DNA from: Bacteroidales bacterium
Lineage (GTDB): Bacteria; Bacteroidota; Bacteroidia; Bacteroidales; WRGA01
Length of the DNA: 5,956 nucleotides
Direction of reading: 5' to 3'
Assembly (NCBI GenBank): GCA_031279795.1
Contig: JAITHZ010000319.1
Coordinates: forward strand, 1-5,956
Part shown: positions 1 through 5,173 of the stretch, one piece after another
Layout: each line of letters begins with the position of its first letter
Numbering within the stretch: the stretch's first letter is position 1
The notes under the pieces: generated by a model
Told to the model about the DNA's origin: nothing
What the model saw: only the letters and a program-made list of their open reading frames with translations
Database searches by the model: none
Program-made: the position numbers and the translations under genes

Positions 1-2
1 GT

Positions 3-392
3 AACAGCGATACGACCGTCAATTTTGCAGATTATGATTATTATGTCCATAAACTGTTCACTGATAATGCTGGCGATATTTATTTGCCGACTGATATTTC
101 CAGTTTAGCAGAAACAAAGCGCATTGCGTGTTCCGTTGTCAAAAACAGCCATACGAATGTGTTGATTGTCAAAATGATAAATGTTTATCCGGTACCAATA
201 CTTGTTAAAATTGACTGGAATAATGCTGCCAACGGAGCTACATTCGCACAGGAAATCGTCTTAACCGGCAAAGCGGGCATCCGAATAGAACAGCCATTAC
301 GTCGGTCATTGTCGCTTTCTGAAATTAAAGAAACAATTCTACCGGCATATTCTTTCGTGATTATTAAAATATTTTTTGATTATATGTATTGA
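3..392 (+). CDS. C-terminal end of a probable GH51 alpha-L-arabinofuranosidase (5'-truncated by window edge)
   Basis: The frame is open from the first complete codon of the window to a TGA at 390-392, giving 129 visible residues; the start lies outside. The visible part resembles the C-terminal beta-sandwich domain of bacterial GH51 alpha-L-arabinofuranosidases, which remove arabinofuranosyl side chains from plant arabinan or arabinoxylan. Family-like signatures are the YYVHKLF segment near residue 15 followed by a G-D-x-Y-L-P stretch, the RIACSVVKNS strand, the KMINVYPVPILVKID segment, an LTGK turn, and the closing LPAYSFVIIKI, equivalent to the usual L-P-P/A-Y-S-F-T-V-I-R-I. The catalytic (beta/alpha)8 barrel and its two glutamates are not in the window, so activity cannot be judged. 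A TTG at 84 is in frame but lies inside the conserved domain and is not a start. It converges on the - strand genes. The alternative is a related arabinofuranosidase-type hydrolase sharing this C-terminal domain. Confidence 0.75.
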   Translation, partial: NSDTTVNFADYDYYVHKLFTDNAGDIYLPTDISSLAETKRIACSVVKNSHTNVLIVKMINVYPVPILVKIDWNNAANGATFAQEIVLTGKAGIRIEQPLRRSLSLSEIKETILPAYSFVIIKIFFDYMY

Positions 393-409
393 TAATATAA
401 CTGAATCCA

Positions 410-449
410 AAACGAAAACCACATCCGTATGTGAATGTGGTTTTCGTTT
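410..449. terminator. Bidirectional hairpin terminator between convergent genes
   Basis: A perfect 15-bp inverted repeat, AAACGAAAACCACAT (410-424) and its complement (435-449), encloses a 10-nt loop. It begins 18 nt after the hydrolase stop and ends 14 nt before the stop of the - strand winged-helix gene. The A-rich and T-rich outer stem halves supply a U-tract in either direction. Symmetry and position make it a likely shared terminator. A second ATGTG at 429-433 allows an alternative inner pairing with CACAT at 420-424. Confidence 0.85.
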
Positions 450-463
450 AGTTTAGAGTTGCA

Positions 464-664
464 TTAAATGAGAGCTATAACCAGCTCGCCACTTTCATCG
501 GTAAAACGGACTTTTTGTTCTCTGGCTAACCAGCCAAATGCGGCATACAAATCTTTTTCAGTAAGTTTTGTGTTTTTTTTGAGTTCTTTAAAACTCAATG
601 CGCCTTTTTCATTCAGCAAATTCCAGACAAGTCCGGCATTGATTCCAAATTTTTCGTTTAACAT
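464..664 (-). CDS. Small winged helix-turn-helix protein, DUF2582-type
   Basis: A 66-residue acidic/basic protein that resembles the Bacteroidetes winged-helix family listed as DUF2582. The pattern GINAGLVWNLLNEKG (residues 7-21), LSFKELKK (23-30), KLTEKDLYAAFGWLAREQKV (33-52) and a short beta hairpin to the C-terminus reads as helix, helix, recognition-like helix and wing, filling the whole chain. The family is small and mostly uncharacterised; DNA or protein binding is inferred from the fold and has no sequence proof here. The ATG at 662-664 is chosen because family members start just before the GINAG segment; a TTG two codons upstream is in frame but less likely. The leader is AT-rich with no Shine-Dalgarno motif, as is normal for Bacteroidetes. 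It has its own promoter (768-798) and shares the terminator at 410-449. No effector domain or cysteine cluster is visible. Confidence 0.8.
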   Translation of the reverse strand: MLNEKFGINAGLVWNLLNEKGALSFKELKKNTKLTEKDLYAAFGWLAREQKVRFTDESGELVIALI

Positions 665-725
665 AAGCAAAATTTTTATTAATTGAAAATTAGATAAATG
701 GGTAAAGACTAATGGTTAATCAAGG

Positions 726-759
726 AAAAGTTTCGTAACTTTTGTAATATGATACAAAA
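726..759 (-). other. Two overlapping inverted repeats in the leader of the winged-helix gene
   Basis: AAAAGTT (726-732) pairs with AACTTTT (737-743) across a 4-nt loop, and TTTTGTA (740-746) pairs with TACAAAA (753-759) across a 6-nt loop. Both stems are perfect over 7 bp and both need bases 740-743, so they exclude each other in RNA. They lie just downstream of the predicted promoter and 62-95 nt before the ATG. The stems are A/T-rich and weak. They may be leader structures, operator half-sites or chance. Function is not established. Confidence 0.4.
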
Positions 760-767
760 TCCGGTTG

Positions 768-798
768 CAAATGTACACATTATTATTTCATTTTCAAA
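768..798 (-). promoter_or_regulatory. Bacteroidetes-type promoter for the winged-helix gene
   Basis: On the - strand the -33 box TTTG (795-798) is followed after 19 bp by TACATTTG (768-775). This is a full match to the Bacteroides consensus TTTG-N19-21-TAnnTTTG. The -33 box overlaps the TGA of the upstream nucleotidyltransferase. Transcription would start a few bases past the -7 box, giving a leader of about 100 nt before the ATG at 664. Confidence 0.7.
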
Positions 799-1699
799 AT
801 AATTTAACAGGATAAATACCTTTTTGTATCAAATCGTTGATTTTTTCTACAACCAGCGGGCGGTCGTCGGCGTATGTAACGCCAAACCATTTGGCGGGTG
901 TATCCAGTACTTTAACTCGGCTTGTTTTTGCTTGAATAAGTTCATTTACAGCTAATGGGATGAAAAACTCAGCCTTGTTGTCGCTCTGATTTTTGTTCAA
1001 AAAATCGACAAATATCTGGGATGAATGTTCGAAATAGTCGGGCGTGAATCCCCACATATTCATGGAAACAGGTGTATTTTCGTCAGTTTCCGTCAGTCTG
1101 TTCTGTTCATCCTTATACATAATTTTTCCATCAATTCGCTCAATATGAGTTCGTTCTACGACAGAAGTCAGGAAATCTCCGGCATCTTTTTCGCATATAC
1201 CGCGAGCGACAGCGCCACTTTCCGACAAGGTATTTCCTACGCGATAGCCAATCATGCAATAGTCGTTTTCTTTTCCATTGAGCTGCATTAAGTAACTGGC
1301 CAGAATTTCAAAGCTTTCGCGGCCATAAAAATCATCGGCATTAATAACGGCAAACGGCTCTTTGATAACATCTTTCCCCATCAATACTGCATGGTTTGTC
1401 CCCCAGGGCTTCACCCGTTCTGGATTCAGCACAAATCGTTCCGGCAGATAATCAAGTTCTTGAAATACAAGTTCAACCGAAATTTTATCTTTATATTTGC
1501 GGATGATTTTTTCCTGAAAATCCTGCTCAAAACTGTGCCGGATGACAAAAACAGCTTTTCCAAATCCGCTGCGAATCGCATCGAAAATGGAATAATCCAT
1601 GATAGTTTCTCCATTCGGCCCAAGTCCGTCCATTTGTTTTAATCCCCCGTAACGGCTTCCCATGCCTGCTGCAAGGACAAAAAGTGTAGGTTTTTTCAT
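794..1699 (-). CDS. Sugar-phosphate-type nucleotidyltransferase (NTP_transferase family)
   Basis: A 301-residue predicted cytoplasmic enzyme of the nucleotidyltransferase (NDP-sugar pyrophosphorylase-like) fold, which transfers an NMP from NTP to a sugar phosphate or similar substrate. Visible motifs: the nucleotide-binding loop LAAGMGSRYGGLKQ at residues 9-22, DYSIFDAI at 35-42, KPWGTNHAV at 97-105, the metal-binding VINADDFYG at 118-126, MNMWGF at 213-218, and WFGVTYADDRP at 271-281. It is longer than MurU-type enzymes and lacks a hexapeptide acyltransferase domain, so it is not GlmU. The substrate cannot be read from sequence; amino-sugar or cell-envelope sugar activation is a guess, and no kinase partner is next to it. 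The start is the ATG at 1697-1699, right before KKPTLFVLAAG; an in-frame TTG at 1723 would only add residues encoded by a tandem repeat. It follows topA by 58 bp with no terminator seen and may be co-transcribed with it. Confidence 0.85.
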   Translation of the reverse strand: MKKPTLFVLAAGMGSRYGGLKQMDGLGPNGETIMDYSIFDAIRSGFGKAVFVIRHSFEQDFQEKIIRKYKDKISVELVFQELDYLPERFVLNPERVKPWGTNHAVLMGKDVIKEPFAVINADDFYGRESFEILASYLMQLNGKENDYCMIGYRVGNTLSESGAVARGICEKDAGDFLTSVVERTHIERIDGKIMYKDEQNRLTETDENTPVSMNMWGFTPDYFEHSSQIFVDFLNKNQSDNKAEFFIPLAVNELIQAKTSRVKVLDTPAKWFGVTYADDRPLVVEKINDLIQKGIYPVKLF

Positions 1700-1720
1700 T
1701 TTTATGTGTTTTATGTGTTT
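1700..1720 (-). repeat. Two-copy 9-bp tandem repeat abutting the nucleotidyltransferase start codon
   Basis: TTTTATGTG occurs perfectly at 1700-1708 and 1709-1717, followed by a further TTT to 1720. On the coding strand this reads as two copies of CACATAAAA placed directly against the ATG. It occupies the position where ribosome contacts are made, and its A-rich character suits Bacteroidetes translation initiation, but any role is inferred. Confidence 0.7.
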
Positions 1721-1757
1721 CAATTTAATTTCAGTGAGTCAAACTGCGTATTTCATT

Positions 1758-4157
1758 TTACTTCTTTTTCGATTTGCCTTTTGCTACCGGTGATTTGCTT
1801 TTTGCTGATGACGTTGTCGAAGCATTTTTTGTTGCTTTTTTGACTGAACTTTTAGTTGGCTTTGTTTTATTGACAATTTCCATGGCGTCGGCAAAAGTCA
1901 ATTCTTCAGCTTTTTGGCTTTTTGGTATTTTGTAATTGCCACCATTGTAAGCGATATAAGCACCGTAGCGGCCATTCAGGATTTCGAGTGCAGCATCTTC
2001 TGTAAACGTTTTGATTCGTTTGTTTTTTTCCTGTTCGCGTTTGGCCTCAATGAGTTCAATGGCTTCGGCGAGCGAAATTTCGAGTGGATCTTTTCCTTTG
2101 GGAATAGAAACGAATTTCGAATCGTGCCGGATATAGGGTCCAAACCGTCCGACGGCAGCAACGACTGTTTTTTCTTCGAAATTGCCCAGAGTACGCGGCA
2201 ATTTAAAGAGTTCAAGTGCATCGTTCAACGAAATTGTTTCCATCATTTGGTTTTTGGTCAGCGAGGCGAAGATGGGCTTTTCTTCTTCGTCTGCAGTACC
2301 AATTTGAGCAACGGGGCCAAATCGCCCGATTTTAACCGACACTTGCCGTCCAGTTTTCGGGTCTGTGCCTAAAATCCGCTCTCCTACCCTTGTTTCTTTT
2401 TTAGTGGCCATAGCCGCTTCCACTACTGGGTGAAACACTTTGTAGAAGCTGTCGATGGCTTTCGTCCATTCCAGTTTTCCTTCGGCAACGTTGTCAAACT
2501 CTTTTTCTACGTTTGCGGTGAAATTGTAGTCCAGTATGTTCGGGAAGGAATCGGTCAGAAAATCATTGACAACTATGCCTATATTCGTTGGAAACAGTTT
2601 GCTTTTTTCTGCGCCGAAAACTTCGGATTTTGTAACATCCGTAATTTTTTGTTTTTTTAATGTTAGCACATTACAGGAACGCTGTTCTCCCGGTCGGTCG
2701 CCTTTTTCCACATATTCGCGCTGCTGGATGGTGGAAATGGTCGGCGCGTATGTCGACGGACGTCCGATGCCCAATTCTTCCAGTTTTCGTACAAGGCTTG
2801 CTTCGGTGTAGCGTGCCGGGCGCTGTGTAAAGCGTTCCATTGCCTGGACGCTGTTCATTGCCAGCATTTGTCCTTTTGTTAAAGGGGGCAGCAACCCGCT
2901 TTCATTTTCCTGATTTTCCGGTTCGTCGTCGGCCGATTCGAGGTAGACGCGCAGGAATCCATCAAATTTCAGTACTTCGCCTTCGGCAAGGAATTTGTCG
3001 GCATGATTGGAAATGGCGATGGTTGCGGTTGTTTTTTCCAGTTCGGCGTCGCTCATTTGCGAAGCGATGGTGCGTTTCCAGATGAGTTCGTAAAGTCGTT
3101 TTTCCTGAAGCGATTCTCCGGCAGTGGAGTTGTTCATGTAAGTTGGACGGATTGCTTCGTGAGCTTCCTGAGCGCCTTTGGTTTTTGTCTGAAAATTACG
3201 GGAATGCAGGTATTTTTCGCCGAACGAAGCCAGAATTTCCTGTTTGGAAGCGCTGATGGCCAGATTCGACAGGTTCACGGAGTCGGTACGCATGTAGGTA
3301 ATCATTCCCGATTCGTAGAGCCGTTGAGCAACGACCATCGTTTGCGTGACCGAAAAGCCCAGCTTCCGCGCCGCTTCCTGTTGCAGCGTGGATGTGGTAA
3401 ATGGAGCAGCTGGTGACTTTTTGGCTGGTTTCGTCACAATGTCTTCTATAGAGAAAGAAGCTGTTTTACATTTTTCGAGTAAGGCGAGCGCTTCTTCTTT
3501 AGTTTTCAGGCGGCGGTTCAGTTCTGTTTTCAGTTCTACCGGTTCGCCATCTTTGCCGGTTACGGTAAAAATTGCCGAAACTCGGTAGGACGCTTCTGTG
3601 TTGAAGGACATGATTTCCCGTTCCCGTTCTACAATCAGACGAACTGCAACCGACTGAACACGGCCTGCCGAAAGCGCTGGCTTGACTTTCCGCCAAAGCA
3701 CAGGTGAGAGTTCAAATCCGACAATCCGATCAAGGACACGCCTTGCCTGTTGTGCATCCACCAAATCCTTGTCGATGTTGCGGGGATGGGCGATGGCGTC
3801 TAAAATTGCAGACTTTGTAATTTCGTGAAAAGCAATTCGTTTCGTATTTTTCTCAGTCAAACTCAATACTTCTGACAGGTGCCATGCAATGGCTTCTCCT
3901 TCGCGATCTTCATCAGAAGCCAGCCATACGATTTCAGCTGTTTTGGTTTGTTTTTTCAGGTCGGCGACTAAGTTTTTCTTATCCACAGGCACTTCATACT
4001 CTGGCATGTAGTTGTGTGCTATGTCAACTCCGAAACCTTTCTTTTTTAAATCCCTGATGTGTCCATAACTTGATAGTACTTTGTAGTCTTTTCCCAGAAA
4101 TTTTTCAATAGTTTTGGCTTTCGACGGCGACTCTACAATAACGACATTTTTATTCAT
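1758..4157 (-). CDS. topA: DNA topoisomerase I (type IA)
   Basis: A 799-residue cytoplasmic enzyme that relaxes negative supercoils by passing single strands through a transient 5'-phosphotyrosine break. The TOPRIM domain covers about residues 3-115, with catalytic Glu9 in VESPSKAKTIE and the Mg-binding DxDxE at Asp82, Asp84 and Glu86. SAGRVQSVAVRLI lies at 163-175. The active-site tyrosine is Tyr288 in GMITYMRTDS, with Arg290 alongside. GIGRPSTYAPTI at 463-474 completes the type IA core. The C-terminus has no CxxC zinc fingers; the only cysteines are Cys230 and Cys495. Instead it has three Toprim_C-type repeats centred on GRFGPV (611), GRFGPY (670) and GRYGAY (729), then a Lys/Ser/Thr-rich tail from about 764. 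Length and layout fit Bacteroidetes TopA. The ATG at 4157 directly precedes the conserved VVIVESPSKA. It has its own promoter upstream and no break in frame. Confidence 0.97.
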   Translation of the reverse strand: MNKNVVIVESPSKAKTIEKFLGKDYKVLSSYGHIRDLKKKGFGVDIAHNYMPEYEVPVDKKNLVADLKKQTKTAEIVWLASDEDREGEAIAWHLSEVLSLTEKNTKRIAFHEITKSAILDAIAHPRNIDKDLVDAQQARRVLDRIVGFELSPVLWRKVKPALSAGRVQSVAVRLIVEREREIMSFNTEASYRVSAIFTVTGKDGEPVELKTELNRRLKTKEEALALLEKCKTASFSIEDIVTKPAKKSPAAPFTTSTLQQEAARKLGFSVTQTMVVAQRLYESGMITYMRTDSVNLSNLAISASKQEILASFGEKYLHSRNFQTKTKGAQEAHEAIRPTYMNNSTAGESLQEKRLYELIWKRTIASQMSDAELEKTTATIAISNHADKFLAEGEVLKFDGFLRVYLESADDEPENQENESGLLPPLTKGQMLAMNSVQAMERFTQRPARYTEASLVRKLEELGIGRPSTYAPTISTIQQREYVEKGDRPGEQRSCNVLTLKKQKITDVTKSEVFGAEKSKLFPTNIGIVVNDFLTDSFPNILDYNFTANVEKEFDNVAEGKLEWTKAIDSFYKVFHPVVEAAMATKKETRVGERILGTDPKTGRQVSVKIGRFGPVAQIGTADEEEKPIFASLTKNQMMETISLNDALELFKLPRTLGNFEEKTVVAAVGRFGPYIRHDSKFVSIPKGKDPLEISLAEAIELIEAKREQEKNKRIKTFTEDAALEILNGRYGAYIAYNGGNYKIPKSQKAEELTFADAMEIVNKTKPTKSSVKKATKNASTTSSAKSKSPVAKGKSKKK

Positions 4158-4201
4158 CTTTCAAAAATTATTATGGCGTTTCTATTTCCAAAAAACGGGT
4201 G

Positions 4202-4231
4202 CAAAGTTAGTAAATTAATTTATTTGGCAAT
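4202..4231 (-). promoter_or_regulatory. Bacteroidetes-type promoter for topA
   Basis: On the - strand TAACTTTG (4202-4209) fits the -7 consensus TAnnTTTG and is followed by CACCC, a context common at Bacteroidetes start sites. A partial -33 box ATTG (4228-4231) lies 18 bp upstream, one base shorter than the usual spacing and with one mismatch. The topA ATG is 44 bp beyond the -7 box, giving a leader of about 40 nt with no Shine-Dalgarno motif. Confidence 0.65.
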
Positions 4232-4259
4232 CAACAGATACATTTTTACACAAAAATAC

Positions 4260-5138
4260 TCAATTTTCAACTTTCAACTCTGCCCAATAAACGCCCCCGA
4301 TAACAAAGGCTGCTCCGAGTAATGCTATGGGCGTTATTTTTTCGTCAATGAACAGAAAAGAAGCGATAAGGGTAACTATGGGCGTGAAATAAATATAATT
4401 GGTTGTCCGTATAGCGCCCAAATGTTTTAGCGCAATATTCCAAAGGTAGAAGCAAAGCATGGAGGCAATTATTCCAAGAAAAAGCAGATTGGACAACACC
4501 ACAGGCCGTGTGAGCAGGGTGAGGTCAGTAATCAGAGGCGAAAAGAAAAAAGACGGCAAGAGGGTAAGCAAGCCGTAAAAAAATACTTTTCGCGTGATAA
4601 ATAAAATCGGATATTTGGCATCCAGGCGCTTGAGAAAAATTGTATAGCAACCCCAAAGAAAAGCCGCAGTTATGGTCAGTATATCGCCCAAAGGTGAGAG
4701 TTTTAAAATAAAATTACCGTTAAAAATCACTAACGCTACGCCGGTGAGTGCAAGGAGAGAGCCGCAGATTAAATTTTTTCTCAATCTTTCGCCCTTTACC
4801 CACAGATGCGAAAGGAAAGCTGTAGCCAAAGGCGCAGTGCAAATGATGAGCGAAACATTTGAAGCTAAGGTATATTTCAGCGCTGTATTTTCGGCCAAAA
4901 AATATACAGAACCTCCTGTGAGGCCTAAAAGCAGGAACATAAACTCATCTTTCAGGCTGTTGGCCCACAGCCGTTTCGGGCTTACTACCCAGATAATCAG
5001 CCATGCTGCCAGCGAGCGATAAAAAAAGATGGTTGCTGGCGTCAATCCATGTTGCAGTAACACCTTAGTTGATACAAATGTTGTGCCCCAAACGATGGTT
5101 GTGAACAGCGCAAGCAAATGATAGTGCAAATTTTTCAT
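4260..5138 (-). CDS. EamA/DMT-family inner-membrane transporter
   Basis: A 292-residue, strongly hydrophobic protein with about ten predicted membrane segments arranged as two EamA repeats, roughly residues 8-138 and 151-286. Typical family features are the first-helix WGTTFVSTK (17-25), FYRSLAAWL (39-47), ALKYTLASNVSLIICTAPL (86-104) with GERL after it, LLALTGVALVIF (128-139), and in the second half AAFLWGCYTIFLKRL (158-172) and WNIALKHLGAIRTTNYIYFTP (233-253) with DEK at 265-267. Members of the drug/metabolite superfamily export amino acids, metabolites or other small molecules across the inner membrane; the substrate cannot be inferred. The ATG at 5136-5138 is preferred over a TTG one codon upstream. 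It follows the M20D amidohydrolase by 28 bp and is probably co-transcribed with it. Short tandem repeats lie at both ends of the gene, and the last codons are inside one of them. No terminator is visible before the topA promoter. Confidence 0.9.
   Translation of the reverse strand: MKNLHYHLLALFTTIVWGTTFVSTKVLLQHGLTPATIFFYRSLAAWLIIWVVSPKRLWANSLKDEFMFLLLGLTGGSVYFLAENTALKYTLASNVSLIICTAPLATAFLSHLWVKGERLRKNLICGSLLALTGVALVIFNGNFILKLSPLGDILTITAAFLWGCYTIFLKRLDAKYPILFITRKVFFYGLLTLLPSFFFSPLITDLTLLTRPVVLSNLLFLGIIASMLCFYLWNIALKHLGAIRTTNYIYFTPIVTLIASFLFIDEKITPIALLGAAFVIGGVYWAELKVEN
4261..4281 (-). repeat. Degenerate 7-bp tandem repeat over the transporter stop codon
   Basis: On the + strand three consecutive 7-mers read CAATTTT, CAACTTT and CAACTCT; in another register TTTCAAC is perfectly duplicated at 4265-4271 and 4272-4278. 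The array covers most of the stop codon (4260-4262) and encodes the final ELKVEN residues of the transporter. Confidence 0.65.
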
Positions 5139-5142
5139 CAAA

Positions 5143-5173
5143 ATTCGTAATATTCGTAATTAATTCTTAATTC
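5143..5173 (-). repeat. AT-rich 7/9-bp tandem repeat filling the amidohydrolase-transporter gap
   Basis: ATTCGTAAT is perfectly duplicated at 5143-5151 and 5152-5160, and TTAATTC at 5160-5166 and 5167-5173. Together they can be read as an irregular array of ATTCGTA/ATTCTTA heptamers with small spacers. It starts 5 nt before the transporter ATG and runs through the stop codon of the amidohydrolase (5167-5169), so nearly the whole intergenic gap is repeat. Confidence 0.7.

Noticed and set aside
446..456. GTTTA duplicated at 446-455 near the winged-helix stop codon
   Set aside because: A 5-bp duplication in T-rich DNA is easily due to chance, and half of it belongs to the terminator stem; not counted with the longer junction repeats.
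468..686. A 72-codon + strand frame opposite the winged-helix gene
   Set aside because: It is the complement of a family-like coding sequence and has a low-complexity Ser/Phe-rich translation.
782..803. Inverted repeat ATTATTT/AAATAAT as a terminator of the nucleotidyltransferase gene
   Set aside because: The stem is pure A/T, only 7 bp, has an 8-nt loop, overlaps the stop codon and promoter -33 box, and is not followed by a U-tract.
1700..1723. TTG start at 1723 adding MKHIKHIK to the nucleotidyltransferase
   Set aside because: The added residues come from the tandem repeat, and the ATG at 1699 sits at the normal distance from the nucleotide-binding loop. TTG starts at 670 and 5141 were rejected for similar reasons, because an in-frame ATG follows within a few codons.
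1914..3588. Several + strand open frames of 76-152 codons opposite topA
   Set aside because: They are antisense to a fully conserved TopA reading frame, contain no recognisable domain, and look like by-products of its codon use.
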